Shown one piece after another: positions 25,783 through 34,915 of a stretch of 64,000 bases of DNA. Location: NCBI GenBank assembly GCA_016124855.1, contig WGMX01000043.1:62001-126000 (forward strand), read 5' to 3'. The stretch is from Anaerolineaceae bacterium. Its GTDB lineage: Bacteria; Chloroflexota; Anaerolineae; Aggregatilineales; Phototrophicaceae. The notes under the pieces were generated by a model. That model had not been told where the DNA came from and did not search any database. It worked only from the letters and a program-made list of their open reading frames with translations. Position 1 is the first letter of the stretch; each line of letters begins with the position of its first letter. The position numbers and the translations under genes were made by a program.

Positions 25783-26703
25783 ATGAATTCGAACGCTGCC
25801 ATCTGCGTTAGGGAGATTAGTAAAAGTTACGGCACTTTCCGGGCAGTAGATAATCTGTCATTTGAAGTCCATCGTGGTGAGATTTTCGCGATGCTTGGCC
25901 CAAATGGTGCGGGGAAGTCAACGACCATGCGCATGATTTTAGACATTCTCAAACCCGATACAGGGCAAATTCTCGTTCTCGGCGCACCTTTAACGGAAGC
26001 CACTAAGGATCGAATCGGTTATCTTCCTGAGGAACGCGGTCTATATCGTAACGTTAAAGTCCTCGAAATGATGGTTTACCTAGGTACGCTAAAAGGGCTG
26101 TCTAGCAGCATAGCGCAAAAACGCAGCTTGGACTTGTTGGATCGTTTGGGTATGGCGGATCAAGCGAAAAAGAAAGTCAGCGAACTAAGCAAGGGGATGC
26201 AGCAGAAGATTCAGTTCGCAGTCACCGTCCTTCATGAACCAGAATTAATTATTGTTGATGAGCCGTTCTCGGGTCTTGATCCAGTAAACTCGCTAGTTCT
26301 GAAAGACCTTCTGTTCAGTTTTAAGGAACGAGGAGGTACTGTTGTCATGAGTACCCATCAAATGTCACAGGTCGAAGAGATGTGCGATCGTTTGCTCATG
26401 ATTAGCCATGGGCAGCAGAAACTTTATGGTGCGGTCGAAGATATTCGCCAACAGTATGCCCTTCATGCCATTATAGTTGAAGGCAAAGGCAACTGGGCTG
26501 CGTTACCCGGTGTGGAAAGTGTTGAACCCCTTCAAAATGGTCGTAAAGCTGTGCTGCTGCACCTGTCTCCGCAAACCTCAACGGATAGTGTGTTAGCTGC
26601 TATTGCTACCTCACCAGATACCCACATTGAACGCTTTGAGATGGCTGTTCCTAGCCTCAACGACATTTTTATCCGTGTTGTGGAAGGAAGTGCCTTAGCA
26701 TGA
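25783..26703 (+). CDS. ABC transporter ATP-binding protein (NatA-type)
   Basis: The 306-residue ATPase has Walker A GPNGAGKST (about 39-47), Q-loop region YLPEERGLY, signature LSKGMQQK, Walker B LIIVDEP and H-loop STHQMSQVEE. A C-terminal DUF4162-type domain (about 220-306) is typical of NatA and related export ATPases. It powers the two membrane proteins encoded next. The stop overlaps the next start by 4 bases (ATGA), so the three genes are co-translated. Substrate unknown; the family exports Na+ or drugs and peptides. Confidence 0.9.
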   Translation: MNSNAAICVREISKSYGTFRAVDNLSFEVHRGEIFAMLGPNGAGKSTTMRMILDILKPDTGQILVLGAPLTEATKDRIGYLPEERGLYRNVKVLEMMVYLGTLKGLSSSIAQKRSLDLLDRLGMADQAKKKVSELSKGMQQKIQFAVTVLHEPELIIVDEPFSGLDPVNSLVLKDLLFSFKERGGTVVMSTHQMSQVEEMCDRLLMISHGQQKLYGAVEDIRQQYALHAIIVEGKGNWAALPGVESVEPLQNGRKAVLLHLSPQTSTDSVLAAIATSPDTHIERFEMAVPSLNDIFIRVVEGSALA

Positions 26704-27956
26704 AAAAGGTCTGGTTGGTTGCCCGCCGCGAATATCTTTATAACCTCAAACGCCGGTCATTCTTATTTGCCGTGTTTGGTGTTCCAATTTTTACATTCAT
26801 TGTCTGGGGTGTTGTTTTTCTGGTTATGTCCAACAGTGAAAATAATGTTGGTGCCGAAAGCAAATTTGGTTACGTTGACCTTTCAGGCTTGCTTGCTAAC
26901 CCTGTAGCCTTGCCGGATAAACCCGGGGACTTTGTAGCCTTTACCGATGAGCCTTCTGCTCGTGCTGCCTTAGACTCCAAATCGATATATGCCTATTTCG
27001 TCTTGCCGAAGAACTATCTCAATACAGGCGAAGTTCGCAGTTACAGCTACGACAGTATTTCCGAGTCGCTAAAAGATGAACTGGCCTCTTTTCTGTTAGC
27101 CAACCTTAGCCGAGGTTTGGAAAACACATTCCCGCTAGAACGCATCCAAGACCCGGTTACGCTCACAATACACCCTGTAGATTCTGGGCGTAGTCTTACC
27201 GAAGCCAATTTGCCAGCCTTGATTTTTATCCCATTAATTTTTTCGTTTGTATTTCTCATGTCGTCTAACGTAACCAGCGGCTTTTTGATGGGGGGAATTG
27301 TCGAAGAACGAGCCAATCGCATAATGGAAATCCTTATCACAAGTGTTACACCTACACAAATGTTGATGGGTAAAATTATCGGTCTTGGCGCGCTAGGATT
27401 GACGCAGCTCATCATATGGGGCGTGGCTGGGGCGCTGCTAGTTCGCGTCGGTCAACAATTTCCGTTTCTTAATGGAATCAGCTTTCCCGTCGATATGATG
27501 GTCGTGTTTGTAATTTTTTTTCTAGTCAGTTATTTCCTGCTTGCCAGTTTGATGGCAGGTATCGGTGCGATTGTTGGCTCAGAACAGGAAAGTCGCCAGT
27601 TTGCTTCAATATTGTCCTTGATATTAGTCATCCCGTTTTTCTTCCTCACCACGCTTATCAATGATCCAAATTCATCGTTAGCTTTAGCGTTAACACTGAT
27701 TCCATTTACCGCACCGATGACTATTTTGTTGCGTATGGGTTTCGGAAGTGTGCCTATCTGGCAGCTTGGGTTAAGCCTCATCATATTACTGCTGACCAGT
27801 TTCTTTGTCATTTGGGCATCAGCGCGGGTATTCCGTTGGGGATTGCTGCTTTATGGCAAGCGTATTGGCTTTCGCGAAGTGCTGCGTGTCATTTGGTCGT
27901 CTCCCGAAATGGGTGTTTCCGTAACCCGCGACTCAGGGAGTACCAACCATGTTTAG
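26700..27956 (+). CDS. ABC transporter permease (NatB-type), first copy
   Basis: The 418-residue product has one N-terminal membrane helix (about 22-44), a large extracytoplasmic domain (about 50-170) and five to six C-terminal helices. This is the ABC-2/NatB layout. The motif EERANRIMEILITSVTPTQ lies on the cytoplasmic side and is characteristic of the family. It overlaps the ATPase gene before it and the second permease gene after it (8 bases). Confidence 0.9.
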   Translation: MKKVWLVARREYLYNLKRRSFLFAVFGVPIFTFIVWGVVFLVMSNSENNVGAESKFGYVDLSGLLANPVALPDKPGDFVAFTDEPSARAALDSKSIYAYFVLPKNYLNTGEVRSYSYDSISESLKDELASFLLANLSRGLENTFPLERIQDPVTLTIHPVDSGRSLTEANLPALIFIPLIFSFVFLMSSNVTSGFLMGGIVEERANRIMEILITSVTPTQMLMGKIIGLGALGLTQLIIWGVAGALLVRVGQQFPFLNGISFPVDMMVVFVIFFLVSYFLLASLMAGIGAIVGSEQESRQFASILSLILVIPFFFLTTLINDPNSSLALALTLIPFTAPMTILLRMGFGSVPIWQLGLSLIILLLTSFFVIWASARVFRWGLLLYGKRIGFREVLRVIWSSPEMGVSVTRDSGSTNHV

Positions 27957-29229
27957 ACACATCGCGCACGTGTTTCTCTACGAATTTCGCCGTAATTTTC
28001 GCCGCCGGGGCTATCTCTTTACAACCTTTGGAATTCCGCTTATCGCCTTTGTTTTGTACTTCGGCTATCAGGCCATCAATACCATAAATAGTCGCAATCA
28101 GGCCTCAGCGAACCCGACTGCGCCTAGCGGTGCATCCGAGGCACTAGCGTCGACTGCCGAAATATTCAAAGGCATTGCACGGGCAGGTTATATTGACTTA
28201 ACCGGTCAATTTTCGGATCCGGGCGATCTTAAGAGTCGCTTGACTCGCTATAACGATGAACCATCAGCTCAAGCTGATTTAGCTGCCGGCAAGATTGACC
28301 TATACTACATAATTGCATCTGATTATCTCAAAACGGGTGATGTGACACTCGTTATGCCGCGCCTGAACCTTGGACAAATGAGTTCTGATCCAGTGCGTCG
28401 GCTCTTGTTAGGGAATCTCTCACAGGGCATTGACCGGAATTTGTTCAGTCGGCTTGTTGATCCAGTCAACATGCGTGAGATTAATCTCCAGCGCGATGCC
28501 TCAGGCAAAACCCAAACCAATTTTGGTGCAGACTTTTTGGTGGCCTACCTGTTTGCGATTTTGCTCATGTTGGCAGTGTTTACAACCAACGGATATATGA
28601 TGCAAACAGTCATCGAGGAAAAAGAAACCCGATTGATCGAAATTCTAATCTCCTCTATGCGTCCGACACAATTACTTGCCGGCAAAATCCTCGCGATGGG
28701 TTTACTTGGATTTCTGCAAATTGTTGTGTGGCTCGTGGCTATTGTCTGGTTAGGGCGCTTAGCGGCAGGCAGTGGGCTTACCGCGCTTGTGGGTCTTATC
28801 AACTTAAATTTAACGCCTGTGCAAGTGCTGCTTTTCTTGCTTTACTTTGTTTTTGGTTATCTCTTCTTTGCGGCGGCCTACGGCATGGTTGGCGCGATTT
28901 CAGCCTCTATGCAAGAAGGACCGCAGTTCGCCGTGTTCTTTACCTTGCCGGCAGCGATTCCACTCTATTTCATCAGCCTGTTTACCACATCACCTGATTC
29001 GCCTTTGCCAGTCATCCTCAGCCTGATTCCAGTTACGGCACCTTTGTCAATGGTTATGCGAATCTCCATTACAATGGTTCCTGCATGGCAAATTGCGCTT
29101 AGTTTAGGGCTGTTAATTGCATTAGATGCTCTGATGATTTGGTTAGCCGGTCGTATGTTCCGGGTGCAAACACTGCTTGCAGGTCAAGCACCGAAAATTC
29201 GTGATATTCCACGACTCCTTCGTGGATAA
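27949..29229 (+). CDS. ABC transporter permease (NatB-type), second copy
   Basis: The 426-residue product is a paralogue of the preceding permease with the same topology: helix at about 20-42, external domain, then a multi-helix block. Its family motif is EEKETRLIEILISSMRPTQ. The two probably form a heterodimeric channel with the ATPase. A clean terminator follows. The extracellular domain differs most between the copies, which fits different binding roles. Confidence 0.9.
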   Translation: MFRHIAHVFLYEFRRNFRRRGYLFTTFGIPLIAFVLYFGYQAINTINSRNQASANPTAPSGASEALASTAEIFKGIARAGYIDLTGQFSDPGDLKSRLTRYNDEPSAQADLAAGKIDLYYIIASDYLKTGDVTLVMPRLNLGQMSSDPVRRLLLGNLSQGIDRNLFSRLVDPVNMREINLQRDASGKTQTNFGADFLVAYLFAILLMLAVFTTNGYMMQTVIEEKETRLIEILISSMRPTQLLAGKILAMGLLGFLQIVVWLVAIVWLGRLAAGSGLTALVGLINLNLTPVQVLLFLLYFVFGYLFFAAAYGMVGAISASMQEGPQFAVFFTLPAAIPLYFISLFTTSPDSPLPVILSLIPVTAPLSMVMRISITMVPAWQIALSLGLLIALDALMIWLAGRMFRVQTLLAGQAPKIRDIPRLLRG

Positions 29230-29235
29230 AAAATA

Positions 29236-29265
29236 CGGGCGGTCATCTTCATAGTTGACCGCCCG
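29236..29265. terminator. Hairpin terminator between convergent genes
   Basis: A 10-bp perfect stem (29236-29245 with 29256-29265, 10-base loop) follows the ABC operon and faces the end of the glucan phosphorylase gene. A partial copy of the arm (ttgaccgc) recurs at 29273-29280. Confidence 0.7.
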
Positions 29266-29298
29266 ATTACAATTGACCGCTTTGTTTGCTTTAGTCAG

Positions 29299-31869
29299 CT
29301 ATCCTGCCCAAGTAATCATACCCGGAAGGAACGATGTATGCAGATAAGGATGATACGGCATTACCCGTACTGAAAGTCCCCGTTCACCGCTGGTGTCATA
29401 AGTGACTTTTGCTGTGAACTTACAACTTCCATCACCGTTTACACCGCTGGCCTTCATATCCACTGCCTCAGCCTGTTCTCCGATTGTTCCCAGCGTAGTC
29501 AGCTTGCCGTAATAGACCTGCACCCGCACTTCCTCAGGGGTCAATTGACCGAGGTCGATCATCGCTGACACTTCGATATTTGATCCCACCTTGATTTGCG
29601 TCTGAGATATTTTCACATCGCGTATCTTTACGAATTTCCAAGCACCACTAAGCTTGCTGCGCCAATTCGTATATGCCAGACCTTCCTTCATATTGTCTTC
29701 GGTCATAGCCATAACAGTTTTGTAGTTCGGAAAATAGAACTTGGTGGCATATTCCTGAACCATGCGTCGGGTGTTAAAGACTGGTGCTAACGTCTTGATA
29801 GACTTTTTAACCCGGCTAATCCACTCGCGCGGTAGTCCGTCGCGGCCACGCGTGTAATACAGGGGTATGATGTCCTGTTCGAGCAGGTTATAAAGTGCTT
29901 CGCTTTCGACGTAATTTTGATGTTCCCATTCGGTTTCAGGATACTCTTCGCCGTTACCAATGGCCCAACCGACATCGTTGCTATAGGCTTCCGCCCACCA
30001 ACCATCCAGAATACTGCAATTAAGACCACCGTTATAAATGACTTTCATCCCGCTCGTACCGCTGGCTTCTTTCGGACGTTGAGGCGTGTTCAGCCACACA
30101 TCGACACCTTGAACTAAATGTCGTGCGATGTTCATATCGTAGTTTTCGAGGAACACAATCCTATGGCGGAAGCCTTCTTCACGCGCCATGTTTACAATTT
30201 GACGAATAAGGTCTTTGCCGCCAGTATCGTGTGGATGGGCTTTACCTGCGAAAATGATCTGCACCGGAAATTCCGGGTTATTGAGGATTTTCTTCAACCG
30301 TTCAGGATTGCGGAACAATAGCGTTGCTCGCTTATATGTGGCGAAGCGTCGTGCAAATCCAATCGTCAGTGCATCGGGATTGAGTACTTCATCTGCCGCC
30401 TCAATTTCGCTTAGTGATGCACCTCGCTTCTCTAGCTGTGAACCTAATCGTGTGCGGGTGAATGCTACCAATCGCTCTCGCCGTCGTTCGTGTGTGCGCC
30501 ACAGTTCTGCATCTGGAATCGTATCTATCTTTTCCCAAACATCAGGTCGTTCTTCATCACTGCGCCACGCCGGGTCGAGATAGCGGTCGAGCAGTGTTGC
30601 CATTTCACGGCTGACCCATGTTTGAACATGGATGCCGTTCGTCACTGAATCTACAGGAACTTCATGTTCCGGCACGTTAGGATACAACCACTGCCACATA
30701 TTGCGTGAGACTTCCCCATGCAGTTTAGCAACACCGTTTGAACCTGCCGAGAGATTAAGGGCCATTACGGCCATCGAATACAATTCATAAGTCCCCATGT
30801 TTTCACGCCCGATGTTCAGGAATTCGTCCCGTGAAAGTCCAAGACTGCGATAGTAATCAGTGAAGTGTTCATCGATTAGGTCGAATCCGAAGCGTTCCAA
30901 ACCTGCTGGGACAGGTGTATGTGTGGTAAAGATATGGCTTGCTGCCATAATTTCTTTTGCCTGATAGAAGTTCAGCTTCTTCTCAACCATCACCTGTCGG
31001 ATGCGTTCTAAAGCTAGAAATGCCGAGTGTCCTTCATTCATATGGCATATCGAGGGTCGCAAATCAAGTGCTTCCAATAAGCGAATACCACCAATACCCA
31101 TCAAGATTTCCTGTCGGATTCGGGTACGCTTATCACCGCCATACAACCGGTCAGTCAGAATACGATCTTCCTGTCGGGTATTTTCTGGTACATTTGAGTC
31201 CAGCAAAAACAGCGGCACACGCCCAACTTGTACCTTCCAGATTTGGGCATAAAGCTCTCGCCCCGGCATGGGTACCGAGATCTTGATCGGTGTACCATCT
31301 GGCTTGCGTTGCAGTATTACTGGCAAAATCGAGTAGTCATTAATCGGATAAAGTTCTTGCTGGTATCCATCGGCATTTAGATACTGCTGAAAATATCCTT
31401 CTTGATACAGCAATCCGACACCGACTAGGGGTAGGTCTAAGTCGCTGGCACTTTTAAGATGGTCACCACTCAGAATGCCCAAACCTCCGGAATAACTTTG
31501 TAGACATTCTGTAATTCCGAATTCCATCGAAAAATAGGCTATAGTTGGCCTCTTAAGCTTGCCGTAATGCCCTTTGTACCAAGTGCCTTTATCACTCATA
31601 TAAGCATCGAATGACTCGCAAACTGCACTGAGGTTTGCCATGAATGCAGGGTCTTCACTTGCCGCTTGCAGTTTTTCTTGGCTGATAAGTCCCAGCATCC
31701 AGACTGGATTGTGACCTGTAGTTTCCCATAGATCACGGTCAAGCCGCCGGAACAAAGCAATAGTTTCGTGATCCCAAGCCCAGCGCATATTGAACGCCAG
31801 TTCCTGAAGCCGTCGTAAAGGTTCTGGTAAATTAGGTATCACGTTAATCCGCGTGACAGGTTTAACCAT
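29299..31869 (-). CDS. glgP: Alpha-glucan (glycogen) phosphorylase
   Basis: I start it at ATG 31869 (SD ggaga); the longer frame adds 16 residues. The 856-residue product is a GT35 phosphorylase of the alpha-glucan family with an N-terminal DUF3417 region (PLRRLQELAFNMRWAWDHET). Core motifs include SMEFGI, YSGGLGILSGDH, MNEGHSAF, HTPVPAGLERF and the PLP-lysine segment EASGTSGMKVIYNG. It releases glucose 1-phosphate from glycogen or maltodextrin. The last 130 residues form the beta-rich C-terminal extension seen in this subfamily. It diverges from a CBM48 protein; the glycogen-synthesis genes are at 46.6-52.7 kb. Confidence 0.95.
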   Translation of the reverse strand: MVKPVTRINVIPNLPEPLRRLQELAFNMRWAWDHETIALFRRLDRDLWETTGHNPVWMLGLISQEKLQAASEDPAFMANLSAVCESFDAYMSDKGTWYKGHYGKLKRPTIAYFSMEFGITECLQSYSGGLGILSGDHLKSASDLDLPLVGVGLLYQEGYFQQYLNADGYQQELYPINDYSILPVILQRKPDGTPIKISVPMPGRELYAQIWKVQVGRVPLFLLDSNVPENTRQEDRILTDRLYGGDKRTRIRQEILMGIGGIRLLEALDLRPSICHMNEGHSAFLALERIRQVMVEKKLNFYQAKEIMAASHIFTTHTPVPAGLERFGFDLIDEHFTDYYRSLGLSRDEFLNIGRENMGTYELYSMAVMALNLSAGSNGVAKLHGEVSRNMWQWLYPNVPEHEVPVDSVTNGIHVQTWVSREMATLLDRYLDPAWRSDEERPDVWEKIDTIPDAELWRTHERRRERLVAFTRTRLGSQLEKRGASLSEIEAADEVLNPDALTIGFARRFATYKRATLLFRNPERLKKILNNPEFPVQIIFAGKAHPHDTGGKDLIRQIVNMAREEGFRHRIVFLENYDMNIARHLVQGVDVWLNTPQRPKEASGTSGMKVIYNGGLNCSILDGWWAEAYSNDVGWAIGNGEEYPETEWEHQNYVESEALYNLLEQDIIPLYYTRGRDGLPREWISRVKKSIKTLAPVFNTRRMVQEYATKFYFPNYKTVMAMTEDNMKEGLAYTNWRSKLSGAWKFVKIRDVKISQTQIKVGSNIEVSAMIDLGQLTPEEVRVQVYYGKLTTLGTIGEQAEAVDMKASGVNGDGSCKFTAKVTYDTSGERGLSVRVMPYHPYLHTSFLPGMITWAG

Positions 31870-31915
31870 TAATAGTGTCTCCTGATTTTGCCTTCGAATG
31901 GGTTGTGATGCCGAC

Positions 31916-31921
31916 ATTATA
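31916..31921 (-). promoter_or_regulatory. Likely -10 box for glgP
   Basis: A perfect TATAAT on the minus strand would start transcription about 40 bases before the glgP ATG. The -35 region 17 bases upstream is poor (ttcttc). Confidence 0.4.
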
Positions 31922-32025
31922 CATGGCTTTCACGTTACGAAGAATAACAGAATCGCCTCTATTACAGCAACTTTTTTGGTAAAATTTAACGTTCTTCGCA
32001 TCAAAATATTATTTAAATTACACCC

Positions 32026-32053
32026 TTTACCATGAAATAGCCTATGATACAAT
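32026..32053 (+). promoter_or_regulatory. Extended -10 promoter of the CBM48 gene
   Basis: TTTACC (32026-32031), a 16-base spacer and TACAAT (32048-32053) preceded by TGA form an extended -10 promoter. It lies about 55 bases before the start of the CBM48 gene, back to back with glgP. Confidence 0.5.
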
Positions 32054-32109
32054 CTGCACTGGTGAATAATTTCCCAAATGCAAGTCACTAGTTTGTAGTG
32101 GAGGAAGAA

Positions 32110-32415
32110 ATGTCCATGCTGAAAAAGCAACCCCTCAAGAGCAAGCCCGTTTGCAAAGTCACATTCACGCTGCCAGAGTCGGTGAAGGCAGAAACCGCTT
32201 ACCTTGTTGGCGATTTTAACAACTGGGATGAACAAGCCACAGAGATGAAGAAGCTCAAGAAGAACGGTCAATTTACCGTGACACTTGAACTGCCCAAAGA
32301 GAAGGAATATCAATTCCGCTATTTGGTCAATGGTTCCGAGTGGCATAACGACTGGCACGCTGATAAATATGTGCCAAATCCATTTAGTGGCGACAATTCG
32401 GTTGTTTCTACCTAA
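32110..32415 (+). CDS. Stand-alone CBM48/isoamylase early-set domain protein
   Basis: ATG 32110 follows an excellent SD (ggagga); the frame also opens at a GTG four codons earlier. The 101-residue protein is almost entirely one CBM48 beta sandwich (about 15-95): VTFTLPESVKAE, YLVGDFNNWD, EYQFRYLVNGSEW, then the His/Asp-containing end NDWHADKYVPNPF. CBM48 modules bind glycogen and usually sit in front of GH13 enzymes; here there is no catalytic domain. Divergence from glgP suggests a glycogen-targeting or regulatory subunit. A strong terminator follows. Confidence 0.85.
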   Translation: MSMLKKQPLKSKPVCKVTFTLPESVKAETAYLVGDFNNWDEQATEMKKLKKNGQFTVTLELPKEKEYQFRYLVNGSEWHNDWHADKYVPNPFSGDNSVVST

Positions 32416-32433
32416 TTTTGTCGCACTTGTAAT

Positions 32434-32471
32434 AAAAAAGGGGATACGATACACATCGCATCCCCTTTTTT
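32434..32471. terminator. Strong hairpin terminator with A/T flanks
   Basis: A long stem (aaaaaaggggat with atcccctttttt plus an inner cga/tcg) has oligo-T tails on both strands. It terminates the CBM48 gene and the convergent PAP2-type gene. Confidence 0.8.
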
Positions 32472-32489
32472 GTTATCTGTTTTCGGAGC

Positions 32490-33830
32490 TTATTCCCCTT
32501 GTGGTTGTGATCGCAACGAAATGTAATCTACCACATTGTCCCCGATACAGCGTCCTTGCTTCATCCCATTTTCAATCGCGGCTCGATAATGGATACCGCC
32601 GTACAAACGTGAGATAGCTGCTTCGGTTGCTGCCGCTTCAAATGATGTAAACGAGCGCGCTCCAAGATTATGCTTTTGACCGGAGCGATCCGTAAAGGCC
32701 ACGGTACCAAACATACGTGTCAAGACTTCTGCCGCAGCCTCTGAGGTTACCGAGTGTCCTGACGGGTATTCAGGAAATCCCGGTGACGCGATGAAGGACT
32801 GCCAGTTAGGATCGATATATTCTTGTATGTAGCTGACAGGGCGTATCAAGTTAATCTGATATTTGAGCGACCACGCCGAAATGAACGAATCCCCTAAGGA
32901 AATACCCACTAATGCATACATCATCGAAGCACGTTCCAACTTTAAGTCCAATACCGTAGTAATCTGGTTTTCAATGAGGACCCAATGCCCTGCCGGTGTA
33001 CCAGTTTGTCCCGGTGTATCGACCCAGAAACGGGCTATATCCTTTTGCTCATTCGTGAGGTTATCCCCTGTGGTTTTGACCTCAAGTGCTTGCATATAAA
33101 AGGATGATCCTTTTTTCGAGTCAAACGTCAAGTTTGGCTGAACTGCACAAGCATCCGCTGAATACAGTGCAAATGGACGGATTTGCCCCCAGAATGGTTC
33201 AACAGGCTTCATATCTTTCGCAGTGGGAATCCATAACGAAGGATCTCCGGCTGGAATTTGCCATTTCAATGTGCGTGTTTCAGCGAAATTGTCTGTGCCT
33301 GCCCACTCCAGAATGGTTTTGGCAACAGTGTCCCCATATTCCAATGATTGTTTGACAATCGCCGGATCGATTGTGCTTTGACGTGTCTTGGCTTCGCTGT
33401 CGCGTAGATTTTGTACCGCTTTTTGAGTATCGCTGGCAGTCTTTGGGAATAGGCCGCTTATGATGCTAGATAATGCTCCGTTTGCTACTGTTACCCAATC
33501 ATATACTTTGCCATCTTCAATTTGCGGCATATCAGGCAATGATGTGAGCTGTCCCGACATTGAAATTCCGTCGGCCATACCCGGTAGAACGGATTGATAT
33601 GCGGTAATACCGGCATAGGCATAAAGTCGTGATGCGGCTGGTGCAGAAACTTTTTCGGCCTCGACCCGGTCATATAGTAGTTGCATCCATTTGATCAGTA
33701 TTGTAGGTTCAAGTTCACTTGCCGGAATAGACGTTTCTTGGGCAAGTGCGCGGTTCGACTGTGACAGAACCATTAATCCAAGTCCAGTTGCCAGCAAACC
33801 GAATAGAATTGTACGCCAGAATGTTTTCAT
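32490..33830 (-). CDS. Secreted PAP2/vanadium haloperoxidase-family protein
   Basis: ATG 33830 (SD ggggg) gives 446 residues; the longer frame adds 9. A signal peptide (about 1-30, ALAQ) is followed by a helical region and the PAP2/vanadium-haloperoxidase core. The oxyanion- or vanadate-binding residues are all present: Lys and Arg in KYQINLIRP, Ser and His in YPSGHS, Arg and His in SRLYGGIHYR. The family comprises phosphatases and vanadium-dependent haloperoxidases acting outside the cytoplasm. The length and the PEYPSGHS form favour the haloperoxidase-like group, but activity cannot be read from sequence. Confidence 0.85.
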   Translation of the reverse strand: MKTFWRTILFGLLATGLGLMVLSQSNRALAQETSIPASELEPTILIKWMQLLYDRVEAEKVSAPAASRLYAYAGITAYQSVLPGMADGISMSGQLTSLPDMPQIEDGKVYDWVTVANGALSSIISGLFPKTASDTQKAVQNLRDSEAKTRQSTIDPAIVKQSLEYGDTVAKTILEWAGTDNFAETRTLKWQIPAGDPSLWIPTAKDMKPVEPFWGQIRPFALYSADACAVQPNLTFDSKKGSSFYMQALEVKTTGDNLTNEQKDIARFWVDTPGQTGTPAGHWVLIENQITTVLDLKLERASMMYALVGISLGDSFISAWSLKYQINLIRPVSYIQEYIDPNWQSFIASPGFPEYPSGHSVTSEAAAEVLTRMFGTVAFTDRSGQKHNLGARSFTSFEAAATEAAISRLYGGIHYRAAIENGMKQGRCIGDNVVDYISLRSQPQGE

Positions 33831-33944
33831 AAAACCCCCTTGCTTCCTGAATCGCATTATTAATTATAGGTGCAGTTTTGATTTTCACATCCAACCGAAG
33901 ACCTAACGATTATCCGTCGATTGCCTGACACAAAGACGACGATG

Positions 33945-34913
33945 CTAGCCAATTCGTTCCGCGCGGCGGATACTAAATGCCAAAATCCATTCTGTGACCA
34001 ACGATTGTGCCAGCGCAAAAATCAATAAAGCAATGCCAAAAAATATGGTGTAAGGGATTGTTGCCCATATTTCGCTGTAAAATCCGACGTGTAAGAATCG
34101 CAGTCCCCAATCGCCAATCGCCGCGTATGCCCCCGTGAGGAGCCATGCAGGCGCATCGCCCAGTGTAATTTGGTTGTTGATAAATTGTGTTGTGGCCAAA
34201 GTCAAACCGACAATTACTAATAACCGTACTATGATAATGATAAGTTGAGTCATCACGTTATAAACGCGTTGTTGAATATTTACAGCAATCAACAAACCGA
34301 TTGCAGCCTGCATTCCAACCGCCGTTAATGGCAGCAGCAGCGCCGCTGTCATCAGAAACGCTAAAAGCAGTGCCCCCACAATCGGTGAAACTTCCGGTGT
34401 AATGTTATTAATCAGCAAATCAATGTAGCGCCCTTGAAAGGCTGTCAAATCATATAGAATGCCCAACACTAATCCGACCCGGATAATCACTACCAGTCCC
34501 AGCAGCAGACGTAGTCGATAATAGACGCTTGCCCATTTTGCCCGCAGTGCTACGCCCGCGCCGCCTTCGGTTGCTCGCAGATTATCCCATGTCAGTCGGC
34601 GTTTCTGCTCACTAACCGTGTTTACGGTCAATGTCATGGCCGCGAATTGCAGAATAATTTGCAGGATAAATGTTGGCCAAAATAGGATTGCCATTGCACT
34701 TTCCGTCAGGCTTTGTCCCGGCACACTTTGCAAGAAATTTGTGCCGATGAAATATCCACCTACGAACAGCAGGACAATCAATAAGGAAAATCCAACGGCT
34801 TGTCCATATTTCACACGTCTCGAAACGCGTTTGACCTGTCCCAGTTCATAACGAATATGGGGGTGTCCAGTACGTGCCCACTCCGGAAGTTCCATGCCAA
34901 GTCGTTGCAACAT
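33945..34913 (-). CDS. Multi-spanning membrane protein downstream of addA
   Basis: The 322-residue product has about seven predicted helices (for example 39-57, 76-98, 138-156, 183-205, 212-238 and 285-308). The basic soluble N-terminus is RYELGQVKRVSRRVKYG. ATG starts two bases after the addA stop, so it is translated from the addBA message. It faintly recalls ABC-2 permease subunits (a TVSEQKRRLTWDNLRAT loop) but has no ATPase partner. Function unknown. Confidence 0.7.
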   Translation of the reverse strand: MLQRLGMELPEWARTGHPHIRYELGQVKRVSRRVKYGQAVGFSLLIVLLFVGGYFIGTNFLQSVPGQSLTESAMAILFWPTFILQIILQFAAMTLTVNTVSEQKRRLTWDNLRATEGGAGVALRAKWASVYYRLRLLLGLVVIIRVGLVLGILYDLTAFQGRYIDLLINNITPEVSPIVGALLLAFLMTAALLLPLTAVGMQAAIGLLIAVNIQQRVYNVMTQLIIIIVRLLVIVGLTLATTQFINNQITLGDAPAWLLTGAYAAIGDWGLRFLHVGFYSEIWATIPYTIFFGIALLIFALAQSLVTEWILAFSIRRAERIG

Positions 34914-34915
34914 AA

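Noticed and set aside
31930..32454. Minus-strand frame of 174 residues over the glgP/CBM48 promoter region
   Set aside because: It is antisense to the clear CBM48 gene and crosses two promoters and a terminator.
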